Below are positions 27,387-35,575 of a stretch of DNA of 64,000 nt, in pieces (position 1 is the first letter of the stretch; every line of letters starts with the position of its first letter). Both the position numbers and the translations under genes were made by a program. The notes beneath the pieces are model-generated. The model worked only from the letters and a program-made list of their open reading frames with translations. It did no database searches and was not told the DNA's origin. Source of the DNA: Verrucomicrobia bacterium LW23 (lineage in GTDB: Bacteria > Verrucomicrobiota > Verrucomicrobiia > Methylacidiphilales > UBA1321); NCBI GenBank assembly GCA_003054695.1, contig QAZA01000025.1, positions 62,001 through 126,000 on the forward strand, in the 5' to 3' direction.

Positions 27387-30300
27387 CTATCGGAGCGACA
27401 TCACGGTTTCCTCAAAGGAGGCAATATACCAGACGTCGTCGGACTTCACCAGCTTAAGCAGCATAACGGAGGTGCCTTGCGTTGTTTTGTTGTTATAGTC
27501 GTACGACATGGTTATCTTTACCGTGGCATCATTCTGTTGATAACTTTCCACTTCCAGCTTTGTTATGGTATAGTTGCGGGATTTGTATGTGTTGATCAGC
27601 TTTTGCCTGTCGGCCTGTATTTGTTCCCGCTTCACCGTCGCCATCACGTTTTCCGATCCATAATAGGCCTCCGGCGCAAACATGGCCGCCCAGTCCGCGG
27701 CCCGATTGGAGCCTTGAACCAGCGCCCACTCCCGCAAAAACGTGTTGAACGTGGAGTCCCGCCCCGCGCGTTGCTCGGCTGTCAGAGGAAGATTCTTTGC
27801 GTTCTCCGGGGTTATCGGCCCGCTGCTGCTGCCGGCACCGCCGGGCGGGGCGGTCGCCTCCACGTTAAAGTGCAGCACAACGCGGCGGCGCTCTTCGCCA
27901 AGTTGCATCTCCACAACGCTTTGCGTGGTGCCGGCGGCTGTTGGCGTGCCGGTAATTGTGCCCCGCGCATCCATGGATAGCCCCGGTGGCAGCGGGTTGT
28001 CGGCGGCGATGGCGTAGCTGAAGGCTGTGATGGGGTAGGGGCTGGAGGCTTCCAGTTGAGGGGAGAGCAGGATCGCGGATTTGTTCTGCCTGATGTTGAT
28101 CCGCGTAACATAAGCAGGGAACCTGGGTTGTGGTACCTTAAAGGGGATTTCCACTTGATGCATATCCCCCGCGCGATTGACAACAATCACTGCATTATCG
28201 TTGCCGGAGCGTAGGATTGTTCCAGTAATCGTACCGGACAACGGGTCCAGCCGTATCCCGGGCGGAAAATCCTGTTGCCGGAAGATATCGCCCTCCTTCA
28301 CGCCCCGCGGCGTCAGTCGTATGCTGCTGCCTATCAGCAGGTTGCCGAGCGCCGTTGCGGCCTCGGGGTAGGTGACGCGCGACAGCGCGGGCGCGGGCTC
28401 CACGTGAAAGTAAAGCGTGTGCGTTACCGGCGGCGCAATCCCGCGCGCCACACTCACCAGCACCTTGTACTCGCCGGCATGCGTCCGGCCGCTGATTACC
28501 CCGGTCGACTCATGGATACGCGTGCCCGGCGGCAGCGCTTTGGCGGTAAAGCGGTCCCCCGCGGTGGCGCCTTCCGGCCGCGTCTCAAAGTACTCGCCGG
28601 CGGTAACCTGGATGTTGGCGTTGGAATAGGTGGCCGGCCGAGCTGAGCCCGGTGCAAGCAGCTTGTTGGCCGCCGTAAACTGCGGCACAAACAGCACCGC
28701 CGCGCCAATAGCCACTACCACCACCGTCGTGAGAGCCAGCGCCCCGGCAATCAGCGTTACCGTCATGCCCCGGCCACGCGGGACCGGTGGCATGGGCGTA
28801 GTTGCCGGCTGATAGGGCGTAACCGGCGCAACGGCCGCGGTGCCGGGGGGCGAGGCAAACGTGGCGGTGCCCGGCCGTAGCGGCGCCACAGCAGCGTGCG
28901 GCGCGGGGGCAACCGGGGCTACGCCGGGGCATATCAGCTCGTACCGCTGCGCCACGGGCAGGTGGCTCTGCGCGCACTTTTGCTGGGCCATGCGCACCTG
29001 CTCCTGCGAGTACACGGGGCCGACGACCGCCCAGCCGGACTCCTGGCGCACAACCGCAAGCTCGCGCAGGCCCGCGGCGTGCAGTGATTCGGCCAGCGCG
29101 GCGTAGGCGGCCGGCTGCACGGAGAGCTCGTCGGTAAAGGGTGACTCCGTCTCGAGGCACTTCTCCAGGGCCAGCGCCCGCTGGTCGCCATCGCGCACCA
29201 GGCCGCCGATGGCGAAGGAGTTGCCGGGGCGCGGCGTAATGAGCACTTCCGTCATCCCCTGCTTGTGCAGGTGCGATTGCAGCTTCAGCCGCCAATCCAC
29301 CGGTGGGGCGGCCCGCGCGGCCAGTGGGGAGCCCAGGCTGCGGCCGGGCGCCTGGTCGGACCCGGTAGAGGGCAGGCCCAGGCGCGTGCGAGCATCCCAG
29401 CGGACGATGTCGCTTAGCGGCAAAAGGCTGGTGCTGAGCATTTTGCGACGGCAGATATCCGTCAGCAACTGCGCGTTGCGCCGCAGGTTGGTGCCCTCGC
29501 TGGAGGCCAGGCGGATGAAGATCTTGCTGGAGTCCGGCGCGAGAAAATCGGCTTCGCGGAACAGGAAGGCGTTATCGCCTTCATCGTTGGCGCCAAACTC
29601 GCCCCACAGCTCGGGATCCTCCGCCAGCGCCTCCAGGGAGACGAGCATGGCCAGGCCGCTGAAGTAGTCGTCCGTGGCGGCTGACTCCAGGCTTTCGGCA
29701 TTCTCCGCCAGCGCCTCCCTGGAGGTGGCGGCGGCCACGGCGGCGGCGGCGTCGAACGGGTTGCGATAGCCGGCCACGCTTGCCGTAACTCGCGGTGGAT
29801 GAATGAGATCCGGCACGAAAATGCTGTCGTAATCCAGCAGCACGCATCGCATATCGCCCCCTACCAGGCTGGGGACAAAGCGGATGTTGTCGTTCCACAA
29901 ATCGCCGTGGGCCACGCCGTGGTGCTGCATGGTAATCAGCATCTTGCGCCAGGCTTGCCGCGCTTTGTCCAGGGAGGGGCCGCGCTCGGCGGGGGGGAGG
30001 GTGAGACAGCGTCGCACGTACTCCTTGGGGGATTCGCCGGCAATCCACTCCATGCGCAGCATTGGGTAGGTTTGCATCTGCCCGGCCATCAACACGTTAG
30101 CGCCGGCTTCCACGTACTCAAACTCCGAGAAGTGGGGGCGCAGGTCTACGCACTCGCGCATGTGTTGCGCAAAGCGGTTGTAACGGCGCACCGTGTCGCC
30201 CGGCACGCGCTGAATCCAGAAACGCACCGCATAGCGGGTGATGCCTCCCGCGTCCTCCAGGGGAAACGCCACCGCAAACGCGCCGGAGTAGTGCAGCGGC

Positions 30301-30521
30301 CGGCGCATTTTGCTGAGCCTGGGCGTGCACGCGCGCGCCAGCGGATCCAGCAGGTGCCCGCCCTGAACCGCGGCGCGGTACTGCGCGATATCCGGGTACT
30401 TGCGGATGCCGGCCGCCGCTGCGGACGCCGAAGCGAACGCCTTCGCGGCGTCGGACTGGGGGGAGTCCGGCGCGGGCTCGGGCGCGGGCGAAGGCATGGG
30501 GGCTGCGGGCGCGTTGGTCAT
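27387..30521 (-). CDS. Transmembrane Ser/Thr-kinase-like protein with putative-Ig and NTF2-like domains
   Basis: A 1044-residue paralogue of the 12756-16091 kinase over its first ~340 residues: both share RKxPDIAQY and PLHYSGAFAVAFPL. Kinase motifs are RYAVRFWIQRV, HGDLWNDN (His205, Asp207, Asn212) and DYD (Asp230). A small alpha/beta region lies near 400-530. One transmembrane helix at about 580-610 separates it from the outer part. That part holds putative-Ig (He_PIG-like) modules at about 635-910, marked by LPPGTRIHESTGVISG, FPPGIRLDPLSGTITG and LPPGLSMDARGTITG. A C-terminal SnoaL/NTF2-like domain follows (about 925-1044). The distal half replaces the Sel1 array of its paralogue, suggesting a different sensed ligand. 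Confidence 0.87.
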   Translation of the reverse strand: MTNAPAAPMPSPAPEPAPDSPQSDAAKAFASASAAAAGIRKYPDIAQYRAAVQGGHLLDPLARACTPRLSKMRRPLHYSGAFAVAFPLEDAGGITRYAVRFWIQRVPGDTVRRYNRFAQHMRECVDLRPHFSEFEYVEAGANVLMAGQMQTYPMLRMEWIAGESPKEYVRRCLTLPPAERGPSLDKARQAWRKMLITMQHHGVAHGDLWNDNIRFVPSLVGGDMRCVLLDYDSIFVPDLIHPPRVTASVAGYRNPFDAAAAVAAATSREALAENAESLESAATDDYFSGLAMLVSLEALAEDPELWGEFGANDEGDNAFLFREADFLAPDSSKIFIRLASSEGTNLRRNAQLLTDICRRKMLSTSLLPLSDIVRWDARTRLGLPSTGSDQAPGRSLGSPLAARAAPPVDWRLKLQSHLHKQGMTEVLITPRPGNSFAIGGLVRDGDQRALALEKCLETESPFTDELSVQPAAYAALAESLHAAGLRELAVVRQESGWAVVGPVYSQEQVRMAQQKCAQSHLPVAQRYELICPGVAPVAPAPHAAVAPLRPGTATFASPPGTAAVAPVTPYQPATTPMPPVPRGRGMTVTLIAGALALTTVVVVAIGAAVLFVPQFTAANKLLAPGSARPATYSNANIQVTAGEYFETRPEGATAGDRFTAKALPPGTRIHESTGVISGRTHAGEYKVLVSVARGIAPPVTHTLYFHVEPAPALSRVTYPEAATALGNLLIGSSIRLTPRGVKEGDIFRQQDFPPGIRLDPLSGTITGTILRSGNDNAVIVVNRAGDMHQVEIPFKVPQPRFPAYVTRINIRQNKSAILLSPQLEASSPYPITAFSYAIAADNPLPPGLSMDARGTITGTPTAAGTTQSVVEMQLGEERRRVVLHFNVEATAPPGGAGSSSGPITPENAKNLPLTAEQRAGRDSTFNTFLREWALVQGSNRAADWAAMFAPEAYYGSENVMATVKREQIQADRQKLINTYKSRNYTITKLEVESYQQNDATVKITMSYDYNNKTTQGTSVMLLKLVKSDDVWYIASFEETVMSLR

Positions 30522-30684
30522 GGCGACGGCGCCGGCTGTCGTGTGCGGAATCGCGCGGCGCTTTCAAATCATAAACAGGGCGGAAGGAAATGGGAAGAGC
30601 AGAGGCACAGGCAGAGCCAGACGCACCACGCCCGGCCAGGCGCGGACGGATTGCGGCGTGGTGCCGCATGTATCAGTGCGTCTA

Positions 30685-31563
30685 TCAGTGCACGTCCATC
30701 TCTTTGGATCCACGGCGCGGCGCCTTGGGGGTCTGTGGCTGCGGCGTCTTGGGCGAAGTGGTGCTCTCCACGGGTTTGGATTGAGGCGCGGGCGTCGGCG
30801 GTGTCGTTGCCGGGGCGTTGGTGTTGGCGGCGCCGGAGGAGGGAGGCTGCGCGACGGATGGCGCGGACGCAGGCGGCGAGCTATCGGAAGTAGTTGTGGG
30901 GGAGGAAGTTGAGCCGGTCCCTGGCGCAACGGGAAGGCTGCCCGGCGCCACCGCCTCCGCACGCGGAATTTTAGGGAAGAACGCGGCCTCCACCTCGGCC
31001 ATCGTCGGGAACACCCATGTTCCGGTCGAGTCGGCGCGCACCTTCATATCCAGCACCAGGTTGACGTTGGTAAGTTGTACGGAGACGCGTACGATGGACT
31101 CGAAAGGGAACGAGCGAACCTTGTCCGACATCAGCCTCACGATCTCCCCCTCCGGCGCGGTGGCCACTTCGGCGCCGTTAAAGCCCAGAGCGGTGGAGGG
31201 GGGAACGGGGGCAAGCAGGGCGGCGACTTTCTCCTTGGTAAAGTAGGCTTTCACCTCTTCGTCCAGCTTTTTGGCGGCCGCCGCAAAGTTGGCCTTGAGG
31301 TCGGCCTCGCTGATAGGTGGGGCTTCGCGGACAACGGGCTTGCTCTCCAGCTTGTCCTTCAGCTCGGTAATCTCGGCTTTGGTGGAGGCTTTCAGCGCTT
31401 CCAGGTCGGCTTCCGCCTTCTTTTTGTCCGCCTCGGCCTTCTCGGCCTGGGTGGTGAGGGCCTGGACTTTGTCCTCCAGCCGCTTCACGGCGTCGCCCGT
31501 GCAGCCGGTGAGGGCGAAGGTGGCCAGGAGAAGGGCGGAACTCCATGTGGTGATTGTCTTCAT
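30685..31563 (-). CDS. Lipoprotein with N-terminal coiled coil
   Basis: From ATG 31563 the product has 292 residues with a lipoprotein signal: MKTITTWSSALLLATFALTGC, lipobox Cys21. A charged coiled coil follows at about 28-85 (KRLEDKVQALTTQAEKAEAD and similar). A globular region with mixed strands lies at 90-215, and a Pro/Ser/Thr-rich low-complexity tail runs to the end. An in-frame start nine codons upstream (31590) would spoil the signal peptide, so I reject it. I do not recognise the globular part. It is likely anchored to the outer or inner membrane. It lies between the Ig-like kinase and a small secreted protein in the minus-strand block. Confidence 0.75.
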   Translation of the reverse strand: MKTITTWSSALLLATFALTGCTGDAVKRLEDKVQALTTQAEKAEADKKKAEADLEALKASTKAEITELKDKLESKPVVREAPPISEADLKANFAAAAKKLDEEVKAYFTKEKVAALLAPVPPSTALGFNGAEVATAPEGEIVRLMSDKVRSFPFESIVRVSVQLTNVNLVLDMKVRADSTGTWVFPTMAEVEAAFFPKIPRAEAVAPGSLPVAPGTGSTSSPTTTSDSSPPASAPSVAQPPSSGAANTNAPATTPPTPAPQSKPVESTTSPKTPQPQTPKAPRRGSKEMDVH

Positions 31564-31602
31564 ACGCGTTGCGGCTTCAGTCGGCTTCATCAGGTTTCAG
31601 TA

Positions 31603-32028
31603 TTAGCGATGTCCCGTAACCACACATACGGAGCCGGCGCCGCGTGCGGCGTGTACACGTACGAGGATGTACCCCGTCCACCGCGCCCGCTTGCTTACCG
31701 CGCCAAAGGAGCGATCGGTGGTGTCAAACGCCCAGCGGTCGCCGTCTTCGTCGTAGCTGTACATATCCACGTCGATGACTTTGGAATCCCCCACGGCGGC
31801 AAAGATATACGTATTGCCTTTAAATACAGGTATCCGGATTATCGCTTCTTCACCTTCGGCAAGCGTAGATGTGTAGTAGCGCGGATGCAGGAAGTAACGA
31901 TTGCTGAAGTTTTGTTTAAAGAATTTAAGCGCCGCCGAACGTGCTTCCGGCACATCCGCACGGGATTGCTGCGGAACAGATATGGAAAGCATTGCTGCGA
32001 TAAGGAGGTAAGCAATGTATTTATACAT
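31603..32028 (-). CDS. Small secreted protein of unknown function
   Basis: A 141-residue protein with a clear signal peptide (MYKYIAYLLIAAMLSISVP, cleavage near SRA-DVPE). The mature domain is beta-rich with aromatic residues (YFLHPRYYTSTL, GNTYIFAAVGDSKVIDVDMY) and DxDxD-like acidic stretches (DEDGDRW). This is loosely like pre-peptidase C-terminal (PPC) beta-sandwich modules. No enzyme motif is visible. It starts downstream of a long inverted repeat and is 39 bases from the lipoprotein gene, so it is likely in the same transcript. It would act in the periplasm. Confidence 0.7.
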   Translation of the reverse strand: MYKYIAYLLIAAMLSISVPQQSRADVPEARSAALKFFKQNFSNRYFLHPRYYTSTLAEGEEAIIRIPVFKGNTYIFAAVGDSKVIDVDMYSYDEDGDRWAFDTTDRSFGAVSKRARWTGYILVRVHAARGAGSVCVVTGHR

Positions 32029-32142
32029 AACAAGATAAAAGCGGTTCGTCCGGACACCCTTCTTCTTGCAGCTTAACGGTCAGGACGAATAGATAAGAGT
32101 TAATACGAATAGATTCAATACGGCCAAATCCTTGATTCCTGC

Positions 32143-32271
32143 CTTTCTGTTACTCCCTCCTTAGCGGCTTCGTCCCCCTTAGCGTGATAATCTCTGTTTC
32201 TGATATCGGGAAGAACAGAATTTGATCACGCTAAGGGGGATAAAGCCGCTAAGGAGGGAGTAACAGAAAGG
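32143..32271. repeat. Long inverted repeat, 47-bp arms
   Basis: Arms 32143-32189 and 32225-32271 are reverse complements with 45 of 47 positions matching; the loop is 35 bases. Within each arm CCTTAG/CTAAGG-type words recur. The element sits in the 318-base gap between two minus-strand genes of the island, and a related single arm occurs at 26281-26316. It could be a miniature mobile palindromic element or a strong transcript structure. Confidence 0.9.
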
Positions 32272-32287
32272 TAAGTATCTCTTCGCT

Positions 32288-32325
32288 TCCGCACTCCCCG
32301 CGATTCGCTGCTTCGAGAGTGCGGA
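32288..32325 (-). terminator. Hairpin after the 32347-33231 gene, possible terminator
   Basis: TCCGCACTC and GAGTGCGGA form a perfect 9-bp stem with a 20-base loop, just downstream (minus strand) of the stop of the secreted helical protein. There is no strong T-run, so termination would be weak or factor-dependent. Confidence 0.4.
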
Positions 32326-32346
32326 CGGGACAGACATAGAGGCGCC

Positions 32347-33231
32347 TTACTTGATCGCCGTGACGATCTTGTCGGTCGCGGCCTTGATCTTCAGCACTTC
32401 GTCGCGCGTAAAGGTGGCGTCCTTGTCTTTCTTGCCTGTCATAATGTCATTCAGGGCGGTGATCTGCTCAGTAATCAGCACGACAGTGGGCAGCTTTTTC
32501 AGGTCGGCCGGCAGAGATTCAATGCGCTTGGAGATGCCCTTGAGGGTGTTGGCCTGGCGGAAGACTTTGCTGCGCTCGGCGGTATAGTTGGCCTCAGTGC
32601 TCAGCGCGGTGGCGGTGGTGCGCAGGCCCTGAAAATAGGCGGCGATGGCCATCAGGTTGCCCAGGCCCTTCTCTTCTTCGGTGCCCTCTTCCAGGCGAAT
32701 CTGCACCATAATGGCAAGCTCGTTGAGCTTGAAAACCACGCCGAGCACGTTGCCTTTCAGCAGTTCCTCGGAGAGTTTTGTCGCTTCGTCCAGGTCCTCC
32801 TGCTTGGCGCCGATGGTCTGCGCCATCTTCATGACGACGGGGGCGGTGCGGGCGACGGTCTGGTTATCCTTGGCGTAGCTGGCGATGATGGCATCGCTTA
32901 CCTTGACGCCGAGCAGCAGTGCGGTATCGCCGCTTTTGGTAAACGTGCGGGTGGCGGGCACATCGGGGGCGCAGGCCTGGCCGGCCGTCTGCCACTCGGT
33001 AAGGGGAAGTTTGGTGGCGTTGACCGCGGTCACCATCTCGATGGCCGAGGCGATGCCCATGTCGACATCCTTATCCTCCACCTTGGTGGGCTCGGCGTTT
33101 TCCTTCTTGTTTGGCGCCACATCGGTGCCGGTGCTGGGGGTGGCCTGCGCAAAGGTGGTGACGGGCGCAAGGGCCAGCGTGGTGCCGCACGCGGCGGCAA
33201 GCAGACATGCAAGTGAGCGTGATTTGGACAT
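32347..33231 (-). CDS. Secreted helical protein of unknown function
   Basis: The 294-residue protein carries a signal peptide (about residues 1-29, ending TTFAQA). The mature part is almost entirely alpha-helical, with no transmembrane segment after the signal. A conserved-looking stretch is TEWQTAGQACAPDVPATRTF near residues 80-98. No known domain is apparent to me. Helical regions such as LDEATKLSEELLKGNVLGV and ESLPADLKKLPTVVLITEQ suggest a bundle. It lies between the zinc ribbon gene and the long inverted repeat, on the strand of the island. Confidence 0.75.
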   Translation of the reverse strand: MSKSRSLACLLAAACGTTLALAPVTTFAQATPSTGTDVAPNKKENAEPTKVEDKDVDMGIASAIEMVTAVNATKLPLTEWQTAGQACAPDVPATRTFTKSGDTALLLGVKVSDAIIASYAKDNQTVARTAPVVMKMAQTIGAKQEDLDEATKLSEELLKGNVLGVVFKLNELAIMVQIRLEEGTEEEKGLGNLMAIAAYFQGLRTTATALSTEANYTAERSKVFRQANTLKGISKRIESLPADLKKLPTVVLITEQITALNDIMTGKKDKDATFTRDEVLKIKAATDKIVTAIK

Positions 33232-33383
33232 GATAAAGTGGGTTAAACAGGGGATCTTACAGCTTGAGCAGGGTGATGGCTATGCATAGAGAGCGAGACA
33301 CAGATATTGACCCTCTAAATGCAAAGCCAGTCGATATCGTTTATAAAAACGAACGCACAAGGCCGCGAATGAAGCGGCGCTTA

Positions 33384-33665
33384 CTAGATGCAGAAGACGC
33401 TGCCGCAATACCAGCAGGAGTAATAGTAATAGCGGTAACGGCTAACCCAACAGATGTTGACGCGACCGCAGTACGGGCAGCGCACACGGCGGCGGCCGCG
33501 GGCACCGGTTTGAGGCTCTTCGTCCGCAGTCTCTTCGGCGCCCTCGGCGGCGATAGCGGAGAAGAACGCGGGCGCGCCGGCGGCCTGAACCGGTCCGGAT
33601 TTTTCGGCCTCCTCGCGGGTGACGCGAGTGGCGGTGCAGCTTGCTTTAAATGAACGCACTTTCAT
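33384..33665 (-). CDS. Small protein with C-terminal zinc ribbon
   Basis: A 93-residue protein: an acidic, Ala/Glu-rich N-terminal half, then a basic patch (GARGRRRVR) and a C-terminal zinc ribbon in which CPYCGRVN and CWYCG supply two CxxC knuckles separated by a Tyr-rich linker. Zinc ribbons often accompany vWA/PP2C/kinase triads as protein- or nucleic-acid-binding modules. Nothing indicates secretion. The ATG at 33665 gives a sensible protein. The location between two genes of the same strand and the intact CxxC pairs argue that it is real despite its size. Confidence 0.65.
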   Translation of the reverse strand: MKVRSFKASCTATRVTREEAEKSGPVQAAGAPAFFSAIAAEGAEETADEEPQTGARGRRRVRCPYCGRVNICWVSRYRYYYYSCWYCGSVFCI

Positions 33666-33746
33666 GGGGTGAGCTGGTTTTTTGGTGGTCTGAGTTTCTT
33701 TTGCTATGGTTGAGACGATTCGACTGAAAAAGTTGAAGCAATTACC

Positions 33747-34613
33747 TCACGCAACCGCACATTTTTGCGCTTCCGCCCCGCTCTCGTCCTCGGCGGGGGT
33801 TGCGGCGGAGAAGATCAGCGCGGTCGCGTCGGCTGGCGGCATTGGCCCGCGTGTGCCCAGCAAAAGCGCCAGAGCGGCGGTAACGCGCGCGGTGGCCAGG
33901 CTGGCGCAGGCTTCGGAGTCCCCGGGCTCCGCTTCGGCCTCGCCCTGCACAACGTCGCTCCCCGCACCGGGTTTGAGCGCGGAGGCGTCCGGGATCGGCG
34001 CGAGCATGCCGGATGCCGCCAGGCGGGGGGGATCGGCCAGGCGCAGCAACGCCGTTGGGGTGCTTTCCGGCACCACGTGCTCGGCCGCCACGACAGCAAT
34101 AGCGCCCGGCGCCATGGCGGGGAACTGCGGGCGCCGTGCATCCACGTTGCTGCCGGCCGCGACGACGTGGACGCCCAGCGTTACGGCCTGCGCAACCCAC
34201 TGCGTGTGAAGGAGTTCGGCGCCTTCAGATCCGTCGGCCAGGCTAAGGTTGAGGATCTCATAGCCCAGCGCCACGGCATGCAGCGCGGCGGCGCGGATCG
34301 CCTCGGGCTGCGCGCTCAGGTCCGGCGCCAGCACGCGGAAGCTCCCGAGCTGGCAATGCGGGGCCAGCGTGCGGATAATCGCGGCGACCTCGGTGCCATG
34401 GCCGCATACATCCCCAAAGGGAGCCGGCGCGGTGTCCCACGCCAGATCGTGCAGCAGCTGGGTGCCGGCCAGCAGTGGGTGGGTGGTGTCGATACCCGAA
34501 TCGATGACGGCGACGCGCACCGGGCGCAGGCCCGCCGTACCCGGTAAGGCGTTGGCCTGGGGCTCCCCATTGCGCGGCGGGAGGTGTGGGGTCGTCGGAT
34601 TCGCCTGGTTCAT
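33747..34613 (-). CDS. Subtilisin-like (S8) serine protease without signal peptide
   Basis: A 288-residue protease domain with the catalytic triad Asp38 (VAVIDSGID), His72 (CGHGTEVAA) and Ser238 (CASLATARV, replacing the usual GTSMATP). The oxyanion-hole segment is AAGSN rather than AAGN, so Asn156 is shifted by one. There is no signal peptide, pro-domain or transmembrane helix; the N-terminus is a Pro/Asn-rich stretch of 25 residues. It is therefore expected in the cytoplasm, unlike most subtilases. I chose ATG 34613; an in-frame TTG at 34622 is less likely. It is the first gene of the minus-strand island, 81 bases upstream of the zinc ribbon gene. Substrate unknown. Confidence 0.85.
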   Translation of the reverse strand: MNQANPTTPHLPPRNGEPQANALPGTAGLRPVRVAVIDSGIDTTHPLLAGTQLLHDLAWDTAPAPFGDVCGHGTEVAAIIRTLAPHCQLGSFRVLAPDLSAQPEAIRAAALHAVALGYEILNLSLADGSEGAELLHTQWVAQAVTLGVHVVAAGSNVDARRPQFPAMAPGAIAVVAAEHVVPESTPTALLRLADPPRLAASGMLAPIPDASALKPGAGSDVVQGEAEAEPGDSEACASLATARVTAALALLLGTRGPMPPADATALIFSAATPAEDESGAEAQKCAVA

Positions 34614-34802
34614 CAGCGTCAAGGGGATGAGCTCAGGCGTAGGGGATCACGTCGATCGGATCTGACACGCCTGGCGCTTTCCTGCTGCTGCGGAGTCGGG
34701 ATTCATCTGAATAGGTAGAGTCGCATTGTTACTCTGTATCGGCCTTTAGTCGATGCGAATATAACGCGGGATAAAGAATTGTTGGACGGGAAACTCCAAC
34801 CC

Positions 34803-35537
34803 CTATGTGGCCGCGCGAATCACCTTGATGTTGCGGATGGTGATAAACGTGCGCGACAGCGAGACGTTGCCCTTGCCGGGTACGGTGGTCGCAATCACTA
34901 ACTCCTTAAACATCACCATGTTCTTGATCTGCGTCACGGCCATCACTTCCTCCCGCTTGATCACTTCGCCCTTCGCATTCATGCCCTCCAGCTTGAGAAA
35001 GGCGCACTCGCGCGCGGTGAGCCAGTAGCGCACCTTGCTAAACTGGCTGGGCCCGGCGGGCACGGCGTCGAAGACAAAGCAATCCACGGTTTTGACGTTG
35101 TCGGTGCCGTAGGGCGTTACCTTGGGCCAGCGCAAAAAGTCGAGGCTCAGGTCCTCGTAGGTCACGTCGGTGCCCAGCACGCTTTTCAGCCGCGCCGCGC
35201 CGGTTACGTCGGCCCATTTGTCGGTGGAGGAGGCGCGCGTTTGCACGATGGACTGGGTGGGGCTGGCGACGACGCGGATCTGCAGCGGCTGTTTCAGGAA
35301 GGTGTAGATCATCTCGTTGCCGTTGGTGTGCAGCGTGATGGGGTGGGTAGCCTTGCTGGCGCGAAACTCGCCGGTCATCTCGAAGCTGCCCATTTGCAGG
35401 CACTTCCACATGTGTGCCTTAACGGCGTCGATCGGCGGGATGGTGCCGGCTTTGGAGGTATCGGGCGCGGCGGCGGCGGGGGCAAGGGCGATCAGAAACG
35501 CCGCGGCGGTGGCGGCCAGGGGGCGGAGAAGCTTCAT
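34803..35537 (-). CDS. LolA-like periplasmic outer-membrane lipoprotein-sorting-type protein
   Basis: A 244-residue protein with an N-terminal signal peptide (about 1-23, Ala-rich). The mature part resembles the LolA-like family of uncharacterised outer-membrane lipoprotein-sorting proteins: repeated strands ending with YEDLSLDFLRWP and later KVRYWLTARECAFLKLEGMNAKGEV and FKELVIATTVPGKGNVS, the half-barrel pattern. The family is thought to bind acyl chains or lipoproteins in the periplasm. It starts 38 bases downstream of cydB on the same strand and may be co-transcribed with the oxidase genes. No ABC or LolB-like partner is adjacent. Confidence 0.75.
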   Translation of the reverse strand: MKLLRPLAATAAAFLIALAPAAAAPDTSKAGTIPPIDAVKAHMWKCLQMGSFEMTGEFRASKATHPITLHTNGNEMIYTFLKQPLQIRVVASPTQSIVQTRASSTDKWADVTGAARLKSVLGTDVTYEDLSLDFLRWPKVTPYGTDNVKTVDCFVFDAVPAGPSQFSKVRYWLTARECAFLKLEGMNAKGEVIKREEVMAVTQIKNMVMFKELVIATTVPGKGNVSLSRTFITIRNIKVIRAAT

Positions 35538-35575
35538 AGCGTAGGGTTAAAGACGCGGAACGAACGAACGGGCTT

